NCBI RefSeq assembly: GCF_040807025.1
Contig: NC_090943.1
Location: 27,185,213-27,249,212 of the forward strand
Length of the DNA: 64,000 bases
Source of the DNA: Struthio camelus
Lineage: Eukaryota > Chordata > Aves > Struthioniformes > Struthionidae
Direction: 5' to 3'
Made by a program: the position numbers and the translations under genes. The notes under the pieces were generated by a model, which was given only the letters and a program-made list of their open reading frames with translations, was not told where the DNA came from and did no database searches. This document shows positions 30,401-40,730 of this stretch, in pieces (within the stretch, counting starts at the first letter, position 1; each line of letters opens with the position of its first letter).

Positions 30401-33400
30401 TCTGCCTGCTGTTAACTTCACTGGAGAGTTGTTTTATTCTTTACTTATTAACTCCTGCAGACAGACTTAGAAATGGTCACTGAAGACCTTGCACAGAAAG
30501 TGAACAGGCCTTATCTTCGGACTCCTCGCCATAAAATCATCCGAGCAGCTTGTCTTGTGCAGCAGAAGCGGCAAGAATTTTTAGCCTCGGTGGCCCGTGG
30601 TGTTGCTCCCGCAGACTCACCAGAAGCACCAAGGCGCAGGTAATCCAAGCAAAATAGTATGCAACTCAAAGATGTTCGTTTGATAGCTGTCAAAGTGGAT
30701 GAATCCACCTACCTACTCTCATCCTTTGACAGTGAGGTCAAGTGGAGCTGATCAACTTGGTGGCTGTAAATCACCAGAGTGATGTTTTCTTGGTCATTCG
30801 ATCCATGCGGAATTATGACTTTTCACAGACTCAAATGCACACGTGCTGTTAATCCACCTCCCTTTGTTGAGAAAACTGCAAATGAGACACCTCTGCTGGC
30901 TTTTAAAATTGCATCAAAACCCAAGACCAAGAATGGTCTTTGTGAGTACTGAAAGCAGCAGGGGCCTGTTTAGCTTAGAGAGGCTCAGACTTTTTTTCAC
31001 TTCCTTGGCACTTACAGAATCAGGTTCACTGTATAAATCAGTGTTGGTACCTGGTCAGCTAACAAGTAGTGTGATTTGAAATCGGCATTTAAGTAAAAAA
31101 AAAAAAAAAAAAACATATGTTAAAGAAACCCTTAAAGTGATAGCTGAACAAATTGAGCAGCAGTGTTTCACTACTGTTTTATTGCAGTTATATTTTAGAC
31201 TACATGAAGCTGCTATTGATTTGGTGTGACTGTATGTGACTTACCACTAAATCATACTTACATCTTTCATGGTAACAAGTTAAAAACCTAAAACTGACTG
31301 TCCGTTTTCTTTCAACAGAGAAATACATGTCAGTTTGCAAACTCCACTGTTACTACTTTAAATGATAAAGAATTTACAACTCAGTTACTTATCTGGACTA
31401 TCCTGCTGTCGCCACCTTTTCCATGGCAGCAGGTATGCAGGACACCCTAAGGACAGGACACGTTTACCAGGGGTTCTGTGTGCAGTCATAATTTGAAAAC
31501 TTGTTGGTTTTGCCCCTTGTATTTTGACTTCAGCTATCCAAATGGTAACCTTTGTGAATGGAGTGTTGAGAATCACTGCTCTCTATATTGCAGCTTCCCC
31601 ATATAAATTGCTTCCCCATTTGTGATATATTACTGATTAGACATTGTGGCTTCCATTTCACTTGTATACTTCAAGATTGTCACCAAGCACCTGGCACGCT
31701 CAGAAAATCTATAAGCGTTTGCTAAAAATATCAAGCAGTTCTGGAACTGCCAACAGTTTAATTGTATGGTTTCCTTAATGAGTTTTAAGGTAAGAATTAA
31801 AGCGGAAGACTTGTTAACTTGAGAGACTTACAATTGCACTACTTTTTATAGGTTGATGTGTTTTGAAGCTGTGTAGGTTGTTCGTACTTTATTCTACTTA
31901 CAAATGTTACGGTATATCTCCTTTAATTTTACAGCTTTGCTGGTGGAACGTGGGATTGGGAGTATTTAGGATTTGCATCCCCTGAGGTAAACTATTTCTT
32001 TTTTAAATTGTTAATTTAGCTCTGCATAGAAATATAGGTATGATCGTAATCCGCATGAAGAGCTTCCTTATTTTGATTCAAAGCACATCAAGTTGGCAAT
32101 ATTTAGCTTAAGCCATTTTATTTATTTCACAATAGAAGGAAATATATGCATAGCTAATTGTGCAATAACTCTAAACAATGATTCTAAATATGGATATAGT
32201 TATTTCAGATGGCATTAGGTGAGCTGCTTTGTATTAAATGTTTTCCAACTTCAAAACCAATTTTAAAGTTGTGTATAAGCTGGTGTCTACGTGCTGGGGA
32301 ATCTTAAAGTAATAAATATATGCAACTGTGTAGATTACTTTTGAATGCAACATCAGTCCAGCAAAATTCAATAAAAGGTCAAAGAAATTTCCATCCTTTC
32401 ATAACAGTCCAACAAAAATATACAGGCATACAATGAAATACTGTTAACCACTTGAAATGTTCTTTTTTAATGTATTAAAGCAGGATGGAAATCAGGTACG
32501 CGTACCAAAGATGAACCTCCGCTAACTAAAGCATGAATGAAAATTGTAATTTTTAAAATGAATATTCTACAGTCTGTTTACAGGAAACGAGTATATCATT
32601 TTCAAGAAAGCACTAAGATATGAGAAGCTTCCTATGAAGCTTTCCCTTATCATCATAGTATTTTATTTAATATTTTGAGATCATTCGATTACAGCATAGC
32701 GTTAGGAAGGAAACTTCATCTTAACATTTCCTTGTTGCTGCTTTCTTTCTAGCTAGTCATTTTAAAACATCCTGGAAAACTCTATGTACTCTCTCTATAT
32801 ATTTCCTTTGCTATTGTTGTTGGCTAGCATCATCATGCTGGTGAGAAAATAGCTTGCTTCTCCACAAAAAATCAGCTTGCTTCTCCTGTCTAGTTCCTTT
32901 AGTCTTTTGTTTTTAAATAATTCCGTGTTTTATAATATCAAATCGTGATGCTACTGTGTCATCAGTGGAACTGGTTATGAGAAAAAGCTGATAAGCAATA
33001 TGCTGATACGCTATTTAGCAGTAGGTACCATCGCAGTTATGCTAAGATGATGGCTTATGAGTTTTTTATTATTTGACTGAATGAGCGTTGTCTAATGCAG
33101 GTTGGCTTCTTTGCTACATAGTTATGAAAGATACTTGCAACCACCTATGCTAAAGGAATTTTGTAGAATTAATAGTGGTCATCCTTGTTTGTTTGTAGTG
33201 AATTTCACTACACGTTTTTGACATAGAGGTGTACTTTTACTGACAAGCAGTAGAATATCTGTGTATACCAGATTGTCACAGAAAGCAAAATCTTAACTGT
33301 TTTTAGCAAAGCGCACTGCTTGTTATAAGCTATTGTGTGAAATTTCTGTACTTCTACCCAACAAAGTTAAAACTTGCTCTGATCAAATGTATAAAATCTT

Positions 33401-36400
33401 TCCAAGTAATCAGAAATAAAATTGTTTCAGGAGTAGTCAAGATGACTATCTAAAGCGTAAAAAACAGCCAAATGCATTGTTACATGGCTACTGGCAAAAT
33501 CTATGATTTTATTGCAAAACAGATGAAAGACAAGAACTGATATGATTTATAAATCTTAGTGTTTGTTTTTCATCATTCCTTATCTGATTCATAGTGATAT
33601 ATTTTTAAACTAATTCAGTCATATTGTTTCATACCAAGGTTTGATTTTGTTGCTGTTGTTTGGGGGGTAGGGGAGGTTAGTAACACAAAATAGTGGTAAC
33701 CTTCAGTTTAGGAATCCCAAAGCTCCCTGGGGCCTGGAAGAATATTTGGGGAACAGTCATTTCATGCTTGCCCTGTTTTTATGCTGTTCCCTAGGCCAAC
33801 ATGCATCTACTACTACTGCTGGAGACAGAATATTGGGCTAAATGAACCTTTTGTCTGGTGTAGTAGAGTGATTTTTACGTTCTTATAATGTTAATGGATC
33901 TTCTTATATAGACAAAAATCTGCCCACACTGATCATTTTGTAACAACTTTTTTTGGCTTGCATATGTCATAACGAATGAGCAGTTGGTCTGAAAAACTTC
34001 ACAGAAAGACAACGTACAATAATACCCTTAAAATTATTAAGGTCATTGTGCATGAGAAATGACACTTCTTGATTTAAAATTTAGGTATTTTAGATGTTGA
34101 GGTATTCTGGGATAATGTTTATAGAACAGATGTACAAAAGGCACATTAATGGTGATGTTGTCTTTCCCAAGGAATTTGGCTAAAGGAAGTCTTGTATTAC
34201 AGGTCTCCCAACCTGGGGTTTAGGGAAGAAAATAGCAGTATTCTTTTCTGAAGAGCTAGTACCCGTGTGTATATTTTAATTGCCTTGTGTAAATAAATAA
34301 CTCAGATGAACAAAAGATCATACCTACATAGTCAAGATTCACTGTCAACTGTAGTAACCAAAAATTCCATCTGGAAAGTGCCACATTTGCCTTCAAGCAT
34401 AAAATCAGTCTCTTAATGTTAGCCAAAGTATGGAGATGTAAATATTTATTTGAAAGTATTAAGATAATAAAGCCTTGGGATATTAGTCTGCCATAGTCAA
34501 AAGTGAGTCTTTCCTATAAATACGTCAAGTAAAATGTCCCCGATGAATATACACAACGTGAGAAATTATAGCCTGCAAGAGTTCAAATTTCTGTGGTGTG
34601 GCTCATTAACAACTCCGGTTAGGCAAAAACGGAAAGGAGACTTGTAATTCATCAGAGAGAAATCCATCAAAGACTGTTCAGCAGAAGGGTATCGGCTGTG
34701 GCTTAAGAAGTTCCTGAGCTGTAGTGTCCTAGAGGTTGGGAAAGTATTACAAGTACCCATACATATCTGCTCCATTTCTCTACCCTTCAAACAGTATGTT
34801 GTACTGGCCATTGGTGGCCACAGGAGCCTGAAATAATCCATTGGCCTGACTCAGATTAATTGTTTTTATGTTCTAAAATCATTAGGTGTATATATTTATA
34901 AAGAAGTGTGTGTGTGTGTGTATGTGTGAATATGTATGTAAAGCTTTTAAACAAAAAATTCTTTAAAAAGGGAGATTGCAAGTATTAAAGTATCTGCAAT
35001 ACCTCCAGTATTTTTATTTGCCAGTTCATTATTTTATAGATGTAGTGTTACCTGGTGTCTTTTTTTTAATGCATTGCATGATATAACCTGCAATTTATTT
35101 TTCTGAGAGCAGGTGATTTTATAATAAACCTATAAAATCACACATTTTTTTAAAAAATGTGCTTGTTACATCAGAAAAATATTACTGCATGCTGCCCTGT
35201 ATTTTGTAACCTTTGGTTTATGCAGGAATATGCTGAATTTCAGTATCGGAGGAGGCACAGGCAGCGTCGACGTGGAGACATGCACAGTCTGCTGAGTAAT
35301 ACTCCAGATCCTGATGACCCTAGTGAGAGTACCTTAGGTATGCTCCTGCCTTCATGCTGTTTTTCCTTTCTTCTTCCCAATGCCTTTCCTTTCTACTTGG
35401 CTAGCAGAGTCCACAGTGTTTGTTCTTCTATGGATATATTTCAAAGTAGTTTCAAATACTTTGCTCTGTTTTCCAGGATACAATGTTATTCTTCCTCTTT
35501 TGTGTATGTTAAAAGTGTTGCTGACTTCACTGTGGCTGCTCCTCTTTTTAAGGAGCAATGCGTTTATCTTCCTTCTAACTACTCCTCAGCTACTTAGAGC
35601 TGATTTGTTTGTCTGAAAAAAATTTGAAGAGTACGTACTCTGTGTGACAATCTAGTCTATATACCAGCCCTTTTACGCAAAGTAAAAGGAGCAGTTGCGC
35701 ATAAGCAGTGAAGAAGCGGGTTCCCCTGCTGCAGGCATACTGGAAGGTCGTCGTACGGCTGTATTCCAAAGCATTGCTCAGAAACTCCTGTCTTGGCAAG
35801 GACAACCCGTAAACAAGCTGGTACAGGGCTGTGACTTCCAGCACACCGCTAGTCTAAGCGATGCTGCAGCTGGTAGGGCATTCCCTAAGGTTACTGCACC
35901 TTGGCTCTCTGGGCTGTCTCCGTTCTGCCATGAGCTTTTGCAAAGGTACAAAAATAGTTCAAATAGATGCCAGTGGCGTGCTCGGCCTCTCAGCTGTGCT
36001 GCACAAATTCTCATCTCCGTGTTTTATGTACTTAAGCCCTAAACATAACTTGTTCTTTAAAAATGAAGTCCTTTACCAAGGAGAAATGAACAAGTGCCTT
36101 TTTTATTTTTTGAAACAGTGAAAATAATTTTCTTAAGCTTTGATCCTTCCCTATTGCAAGTAAAATTCAAAAACATTTTGTTCGTTTGAGGACTAGAGCT
36201 TGGCTAAACACTTGGATGTTAGAGAGATGAACGTGGCACTGTCATATGCAAGAGAAAACTTTACTTTGGCCACAGGATTCGTTTTAACTGAGTTAGTCGG
36301 ACTTTATTTCATTTTGAGTTTTGAAGTGAAAAATCTTGTTTTCCAAAGTCAAAAGAATTACATTTCTTCTCATTACAGAGTAAGTTTTTCTGGAAACAGC

Positions 36401-38459
36401 ACTTTACTTCTATTGTTTTGTTGGGTTTTTAAGAGAACAGTAATATCATTGATTGCTGAGACAAACACTGATAACTCTTAATTGTATTGCAGTGTCAAGG
36501 TAAAAATCAGTGAAATGTTAACATTACAGCTGAGCTGTCATCTTTGCAAGAACAGAGAAATGGGCCAAATTTGTTTTAAGCCACTTGTAAATGCATCACA
36601 TATGGTGTCTTAAGTGAGTCTGAAGCTCTAAATCACACTGAATTTCCACAGTATCTTACAAGACAACGTAACTAATAGAAGAAAGGCACCGAAAATCGGG
36701 TGTGCTTGAGGACACAAAGCGACAGGCGAGCACAAAAGGACAAATCCAATCCCTCACTTGGGGCTGAGGACGTTCTGGCAGCATTTTCCATAAAGAGCAT
36801 CGTAAAGAGCCAGATCGTGATGAATGACAGAATGAGAGAGGGAGATCCAGAACGCAAATAGGGCAGAGAGGCCATGTGTACTATTTTTCCATAGAAAAAT
36901 GTGTAGAATTTTCCGTAACTCATCTATGTGCCTTTGAAGCAATTTGCCCTTCTCGCCAATGGGCGCGTGCTAATGAGAGCATGTGCCAGTCTTTCAAGGA
37001 GAGGAAGAGTGCTACCGAGAGCAGAAAAGCACAAATGAACCAGGCAGTCCATCCTAAAATAGTGGAATTGGTGTTTTGCCACCGTGTAAGAGTTGATGTG
37101 GAAGGAATGTTTTAGGCTGTTTATTTCAGAGCGAATAAAGGAGTAAAATTACCCAGCTGGAATCCCAAATGAGAAGTAGAGGAGTCAAGAAGGCTTTTCC
37201 TACTTGTTCTTTAAATGTTTTTGTTTCAATTACCCAAACAGACACCCAAGAAGGTGGCAGTAGTAGAAGACACGGCACCTCCATGGTGAGTTCAGCTTCT
37301 ATGGGTATTCTGCACAGCTCTTCGCTTCATGACTATACCCCTGTCAGTCGCTCTGAAAATCAGGATTCTCTTCAGGTATCTCTCCTAATCTCTTTTCCAT
37401 TCTCTCTGCTTTGCTTGCCTTCCTGTGCTCTGCTTTTCTGTATCATTTTTTTTCTCTGCAAATTTTTGTAATTCTTCAATGAGAAAGGGAGAATCTAGGA
37501 CAAGAAAATTATACATTCACACCGGTAAGTATTGCTGAACAATTGCTAATGTCACAATAACCAGCTTTTAAATTCTGACGGCAACTCTAGAACTGTGTCA
37601 GTAAAAATTGCTTCTGATAAATAATGAATGAATTTCAAATTTGAGACCAAATTGCTTTTACTCTAAGGTATGTTACCAGATGGAAGTTTTATTCTGAAAG
37701 CAGCCTTCTGTATTTCCACAGGCTCTGAGCTCTTTAGATGAAGATGACCCAAACATCCTGCTAGCTATTCAGCTATCATTGCAAGAATCTGGCTTGGCCA
37801 TAGATGAAGAAACTAGAGACTTTCTAAATAATGAGGCATCGTTAGGAGCAATAGGTACTTCTTTGCCTACAAGATTGGACTCTGCTCCCATAAGTATAGA
37901 TAACCCAAGGTCGGCATTGAGCAGCTCTGAGCTGTTGGAACTTGGCGATAGTCTGATGAGACTAGGTGCAGGCAATGATCCCTTTTCAGCTGATCGTCTT
38001 CATTCACACCCCTGCAGTGATACAAGAAGTGGATTATATTCAACATCTAGTGACGCGGATTCAAGCAGTCAGGATCCCAACACCAATGAAAATCTACTTG
38101 GAAATATTATGGCCTGGTTTCATGACATGAACCCACAGAGCATTGCTCTGATCCCCTCAGCAAGTACAGAAACGGATGAGGATTCACAGCAACCCAGTAC
38201 TGAAGATGGGTCATCAGGGCAACCAAATCTTATAGACATAGGACTGGAGCCTCAGGAAGAGCATGCGCTATTTGAGGATACACTCAAAAACGAAGGCAGA
38301 GGAACCCAGACAGAGGAGAGTACTTCCGAAGAAAACGTTATTCCAGGTGAAACAGTATCCCAAAGTGGTGATCATACCAGGGAAGATGCTTCAGAAGATA
38401 TTTCAAGTCAGACTCCTCAGACCTCAAGTGAATGGATTGAACATGTGCATCTGGTATGA
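286..38459 (+). CDS. ANKIB1: ANKIB1, ankyrin repeat and IBR domain RBR-type E3 ubiquitin ligase (3' 17 coding exons; 5' part outside window)
   Basis: Seventeen exons with AG/GT borders join in one frame (2781 nt, 926 residues plus stop): 286-468, 7908-8025, 11902-12110, 14474-14562, 16291-16435, 17841-18007, 22808-22896, 23976-24106, 27642-27776, 28371-28457, 28545-28611, 29035-29180, 30461-30639, 31935-31986, 35226-35337, 37242-37375, 37722-38459. In order they encode the end of an ankyrin repeat ([19 protein letters not shown]), a UBA-like helical segment (about residues 62-115), RING1 (from 171, CDICMC), an IBR, RING2 with the thioester-type Cys in GCNHMQC (window residue 370), a helical Ariadne-like region, an Arg-rich stretch, a ubiquitin-interacting motif (about 687-706, [13 protein letters not shown]) and an acidic Ser-rich tail ending HLV. 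RBR ligases pass ubiquitin from E2 to the RING2 Cys and then to substrate. The human protein is about 1089 residues from memory, so roughly 160 N-terminal residues are missing. I see no frameshift or stop. Confidence 0.97.
469..7907. other. ANKIB1 intron, 7.4 kb
   Basis: AT-rich intron with no exon I can support. It holds a TG/CG-type microsatellite at 6523-6556 and scattered short open frames without family resemblance. Confidence 0.7.
6523..6556. repeat. Imperfect (TG)n microsatellite
   Basis: TG dinucleotides with interspersed CG and TA steps, in an ANKIB1 intron. Confidence 0.8.
7908..8025 (+). CDS. ANKIB1: ANKIB1 exon: UBA-like region
   Basis: Acceptor CTCAAAG, donor GTAATC, 118 nt, ending one base into an Asp codon. 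It encodes [17 protein letters not shown] and on to EALLRAH. Short helices of this kind precede RING1 in Ariadne-type RBR ligases and resemble a UBA-like fold. Confidence 0.95.
8026..11901. other. ANKIB1 intron with a GC-rich patch
   Basis: Mostly AT-rich. T17 lies at 10586-10602, followed by a GC-rich island of about 250 bp (10720-10960) that begins with a 21-bp tandem duplication. No gene is recognisable in it. Confidence 0.65.
10727..10771. repeat. 21-bp direct repeat, two copies, 24-bp period
   Basis: The same 21 bases (GACTAGCAAAAAGCACTGCT plus T) occur at 10727-10747 and 10751-10771, separated by three bases. Confidence 0.9.
11902..12110 (+). CDS. ANKIB1: ANKIB1 exon: UBA-like end and Pro/Ser linker
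   Basis: Acceptor TTGAAG, donor GTAAGT, 209 nt, ends in phase 0. It encodes [11 protein letters not shown], then a Pro/Ser/Thr-rich linker ([19 protein letters not shown]) that leads to RING1. Confidence 0.95.
12111..14473. other. ANKIB1 intron
   Basis: A short (GTT)n tract lies near 12203-12220; otherwise AT-rich without recognisable features. Confidence 0.6.
14474..14562 (+). CDS. ANKIB1: ANKIB1 exon: RING1
   Basis: Acceptor TCTACAG, donor GTGAGT, 89 nt. It encodes [15 protein letters not shown], then [13 protein letters not shown]: the Cys/His ligands of RING1, which recruits the E2. It ends two bases into a codon completed by the next exon. Confidence 0.96.
14563..17840. other. Two ANKIB1 introns around the exon at 16291-16435
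   Basis: AT-rich intronic sequence (14563-16290 and 16436-17840). I see no additional gene. Confidence 0.6.
16291..16435 (+). CDS. ANKIB1: ANKIB1 exon: RING1-IBR
   Basis: Acceptor TGGCAG, donor GTAAAT, 145 nt. It encodes [20 protein letters not shown], then [24 protein letters not shown]. The Cys supplies a late RING1 ligand and the helix links RING1 to the IBR. Confidence 0.96.
17841..18007 (+). CDS. ANKIB1: ANKIB1 exon: IBR, first part
   Basis: Acceptor TTTTAAG after a poly-T tract, donor GTTAGT, 167 nt. It encodes [20 protein letters not shown] and [10 protein letters not shown]. The CP..AC and C...H.FCW pattern is typical of the in-between-RING zinc domain. Confidence 0.96.
18008..22807. 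other. ANKIB1 intron, 4.8 kb, with possible old retroposed segment
   Basis: From 18883 to 19494 both strands stay open for about 140 codons, and an A-rich tail (17 A, then C, then 9 A) follows at 19511-19537. A C-run lies near 21470. No family recognised. Confidence 0.5.
19511..19537. repeat. Poly(A) tract
   Basis: Seventeen A, one C, nine A. It could be the tail of an old plus-strand retroposed insert or simple slippage. Confidence 0.75.
22808..22896 (+). CDS. ANKIB1: ANKIB1 exon: IBR, second part
   Basis: Acceptor TTTCAG, donor GTAAGA, 89 nt, completing the split Trp codon of the previous exon. It encodes [19 protein letters not shown], the last Cys/His ligands of the IBR. Confidence 0.95.
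22897..23975. other. ANKIB1 intron with AT-rich low-complexity block
   Basis: From about 23640 to 23830 the sequence is dominated by TATA/ATAT steps with several short palindromes. No coding signal. Confidence 0.65.
23976..24106 (+). CDS. ANKIB1: ANKIB1 exon: RING2 with catalytic cysteine
   Basis: Acceptor CATAAAG, donor GTAAGA, 131 nt. It encodes [17 protein letters not shown], then [19 protein letters not shown]. By comparison with Ariadne RBR ligases the Cys in GCNHM (codon 24083-24085) is the one that carries ubiquitin as a thioester. It is present here. Confidence 0.96.
24107..27641. other. ANKIB1 intron with GC-rich patches
   Basis: GC-rich stretches at about 25480-25640 and 25980-26340 interrupt AT-rich DNA, and a 26-bp palindrome lies between them. 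Short open frames here resemble no known family. Confidence 0.6.
25806..25831. repeat. 26-bp near-perfect palindrome
   Basis: Two 12-bp arms (AGCCTGGTTTCC and its reverse complement) flank AA. It could form a hairpin or bind a dimeric factor. Confidence 0.85.
27642..27776 (+). CDS. ANKIB1: ANKIB1 exon: end of RING2
   Basis: Acceptor TCTAAAG, donor GTAACA, 135 nt, phase 0. It encodes [18 protein letters not shown], the last RING2 zinc ligands, then [20 protein letters not shown]. Confidence 0.96.
28371..28457 (+). CDS. ANKIB1: ANKIB1 exon: post-RING2 helix
   Basis: Acceptor TTCTAG, donor GTGTGG, 87 nt, phase 0. It encodes [20 protein letters not shown], matching the start of the Ariadne-like helical region (LxRFxHYYxRF). 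Confidence 0.95.
28545..28611 (+). CDS. ANKIB1: ANKIB1 exon: Ariadne-like helix
   Basis: Acceptor CTTTAG, donor GTAAGT, 67 nt. It encodes [20 protein letters not shown]; the last base starts a Thr codon finished by the next exon. Confidence 0.95.
29035..29180 (+). CDS. ANKIB1: ANKIB1 exon: Ariadne-like region
   Basis: Acceptor CTTACAG, donor GTAATA, 146 nt. It encodes [19 protein letters not shown], then [20 protein letters not shown]. The RRILK.SY.YG pattern is shared with the Ariadne domain. Confidence 0.95.
29181..30460. other. ANKIB1 intron, purine/GC-rich
   Basis: From about 29370 to 30180 the sequence is GGAG/GAGG-rich with a 124-codon minus-strand open frame of low complexity. I regard it as non-coding. 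Confidence 0.55.
30461..30639 (+). CDS. ANKIB1: ANKIB1 exon
   Basis: Acceptor CCTGCAG, donor GTAATC, 179 nt. It encodes [19 protein letters not shown], then [20 protein letters not shown]. This is the helical end of the Ariadne-like region before the disordered tail. Confidence 0.95.
31935..31986 (+). CDS. ANKIB1: ANKIB1 52-nt micro-like exon
   Basis: Acceptor TTTACAG, donor GTAAAC, only 52 nt. It encodes [17 protein letters not shown]. Phases fit both neighbours, so the exon is needed to keep the frame. Confidence 0.94.
34905..34940. repeat. (GT)n microsatellite
   Basis: GTGTGTGTGTGTGTG followed by imperfect TATGTGTG units. Confidence 0.85.
35226..35337 (+). CDS. ANKIB1: ANKIB1 exon: Arg-rich segment
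   Basis: Acceptor TATGCAG, donor GTATGC, 112 nt. It encodes [19 protein letters not shown], then a Pro/Asp/Ser stretch. The basic run could act as a nuclear or nucleic-acid-binding patch; that is inference only. Confidence 0.95.
35338..37241. other. ANKIB1 intron
   Basis: No additional exon is needed between the flanking phases. Several short overlapping open frames are present but none is recognisable. Confidence 0.6.
37242..37375 (+). CDS. ANKIB1: ANKIB1 exon: Ser-rich linker
   Basis: Acceptor AAACAG, donor GTATCT, 134 nt. It encodes [19 protein letters not shown], then [10 protein letters not shown]. Low-complexity and probably disordered. Confidence 0.94.
37722..38459 (+). CDS. ANKIB1: ANKIB1 last coding exon: UIM and acidic tail
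   Basis: Acceptor TTCCACAG; 738 nt to the TGA at 38457-38459. It opens with [20 protein letters not shown], a clear ubiquitin-interacting motif, followed by about 200 residues rich in Ser, Asp and Glu that end in EHVHLV. Confidence 0.97.
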   Translation, partial: ALSSLDEDDPNILLAIQLSLQESGLAIDEETRDFLNNEASLGAIGTSLPTRLDSAPISIDNPRSALSSSELLELGDSLMRLGAGNDPFSADRLHSHPCSDTRSGLYSTSSDADSSSQDPNTNENLLGNIMAWFHDMNPQSIALIPSASTETDEDSQQPSTEDGSSGQPNLIDIGLEPQEEHALFEDTLKNEGRGTQTEESTSEENVIPGETVSQSGDHTREDASEDISSQTPQTSSEWIEHVHLV

Positions 38460-38926
38460 ACAAGAATTAAAATTGGAGTAAATGAATGGCAGTGACAGAT
38501 GGTACAGTATGTGGAATAAGCAATTAGGGAGGCTTTGATCCACATAATGACAGCTCAGTTGTAACCACTGACATAACAATGGATACTTGGGAGTTCTCTT
38601 GAATTGCAGTTCTTTATAATAATGTGAACCTTTCAAGGAATATCCTTTGCATTTAATTAGGTAGTACTTGCCTTTTTGCTCTCAAGAAAAAGGAAATAAG
38701 TAGGTTGTACTCCACATTCCTAATACAATGCAGCATCTGTTTAGCCTTAGGTTGATGATCCTTAACTTGAAAGTATGGATTAAAGGCTTACACTGATTAT
38801 TTTGTTTGTTTTTCCTAAGAAATAGTTTATTCCATTTTTTAGAACTCATTCTTTCACCAAAATAATATTTAGTAATTCATTTGCATTTTGTTTTTGTTTT
38901 CCATAACTTCTCCTTACTCATTTTTC

Positions 38927-38952
38927 TTTTTTTTTTTTTTTTTTTTTTTTTT
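38927..38952. repeat. T26 homopolymer
   Basis: Twenty-six T in the ANKIB1 3' UTR. On the minus strand it reads as a poly(A) tail, but nothing retroposed is recognisable upstream of it on that strand. Confidence 0.9.
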
Positions 38953-39255
38953 AGCAGTGTGAATGGAGGTATTTAATGCTTCTCTTTAGTACTGCTCCAG
39001 GAACAAGTTATAGGGGATACGCTTTCACATTAAAAATCAAAGATTTTTTCATGTCTATTTACAGTCCAAACGTGCCAAACTGTGAATAGTTAGCTGGCTG
39101 TAGCCTAATGAAACAGTGCAGTGTTACTCTATCAAACTAATCCCACAATTTTTAGTAGTGAAAGAAACCACTGGGTAGCATTGCTTCTCTAAATTTAGCT
39201 GGCATGTATTGCCATGGTGACTGCATTTAATTAAATGTAGCCTGTATCTTAAGTT

Positions 39256-39261
39256 AATAAA
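39256..39261 (+). terminator. Possible proximal ANKIB1 poly(A) signal
   Basis: AATAAA about 800 nt after the stop. It could give a shorter transcript; nothing else supports its use. Confidence 0.3.
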
Positions 39262-40702
39262 ACCTAATGCTGCTGTTAAACAGTTATTTTAAATAATTAA
39301 AATACAGTGGGTTAGCAACAGCTGTGCTGTATTTTAAGAGACACTTTAATGGAAGTGCAATCATAGCTCTTTGTTTTCATAATTCTACAAAGCATTCTAT
39401 GCACTAATAGTGCAATTACTTTTAATGATAACGTTTTATAAAAATATAGGAATACAGAATTTTCATACATTAGCCACTCCCACAGTTAAAGTTCAGATAA
39501 CACAGTTTGCTCAACATGTTACGGTGCCTTTGCCTGACCCAACTGGATAGTTGCCACAGTTAAACAAGTAATTCAAATTCAGTGTCTGTTCTGGAGTAAC
39601 TATGCTATTAATTGCAAAGACCTCCATAAAACCACCCATGGCCTTGCCTTTACCGTAAATAAGTAAATGTTCAGGCAGTGTTTTTGCATAAACAAAACAC
39701 TGCTAGATATCTGTTCAATTGCACAATACTCATTTGCTGTGTGATTACTGTTTAGTGTAAAAAACAACAAAAGAAAACCCTCTTCCTAGTTGTTGTACCG
39801 TGAAAAAAAAAAAAAATACTGGTTTTAGATTTGCTTAAAAGCATCAGTCTACAGTTAGTGAGATACAATGGTACAGTACGTAATTACAACTAGAGTAAGT
39901 TGTTGAAATGGCTGTTTTAAATACATATAATCAAAACCTGTCATAATACAAGAAAATTATGTACACTCCATTTTAAGTTTTGCTTAACTGTTACCAGAGA
40001 TTTGTTGATATGGTATAAAAGTTTGTTACTACTGAGTGTGTATAGGCAAGTGTCATGATAGCAAAGTTTATGTATTGATTACTGTGAGTTCAAGTGAGTG
40101 TTTTGGTAACTAATTCATGCAAATCCTGCTTTTGAACCTTGCAGCCACAGGGTTCATATTAGTAAAAAATGAAGTAAGAATATTTTACCCTTAGCCCATA
40201 AAAAAACCTAGTTCATTTTGCAAGCATTTAGAGAAAGTGGAATAGAATAGTCTCAAACCATTTTCCCACTTTTCATCTAGCTGCCCTATTCTCAACGTAG
40301 TCATGAACTCTTGGACATCTTTGAAAAATACCTATTTTCAGTTGTTCAGTGGTATAAAATCCTATAATCTAAAGTAGTTCTTCATGAACTATCATCATGA
40401 ACTGGTCTGAAAGTTGTTTAACTCGCATAGCTTCCTTGAATTGTATTTTCTGAATAGAACGATTCTCACAAAGATTGTGTGTATTGCATTGAAATGTCTT
40501 GCAAAGCTACAGTAAGATATGTAAGAGTGCTCTCTGTGAAGATAGTGCTAAGTTTGTGGGTTCTGGTTTTTTGTAATTTGGTTAGGTTGTGCAGTATATC
40601 CATTGTTTCTGTGTTACTCTTATGAGCATGAAATTACCCTATTAAATTTGTATTTTCTTGGTACTTATTTTAACACCATAGTCATTGACTTTACAATTCA
40701 AA

Positions 40703-40708
40703 AATAAA
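40703..40708 (+). terminator. Poly(A) signal, probable distal ANKIB1 site
   Basis: Canonical AATAAA, 2.24 kb after the stop codon, followed within 20-30 bases by TTTTGTAAACC and T-rich sequence. Confidence 0.5.
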
Positions 40709-40730
40709 GTTTGGCAAGACTATTTTGTAA

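Larger units (their letters stand above)
30640..35225. other. ANKIB1 introns either side of the 52-nt exon
   Basis: Intronic DNA at 30640-31934 and 31987-35225. Holds an A-run near 31095-31113 and a (GT)n microsatellite at 34905-34940. No other gene seen. Confidence 0.6.
38460..40730 (+). other. ANKIB1: ANKIB1 3' UTR (probable extent)
   Basis: AT-rich non-coding DNA follows the stop codon. AATAAA hexamers occur at 39256-39261 and 40703-40708; the distal one is followed by T/GT-rich sequence and is the likelier main end. A run of 26 T lies at 38927-38952. Extent is inferred from signals only. Confidence 0.6.
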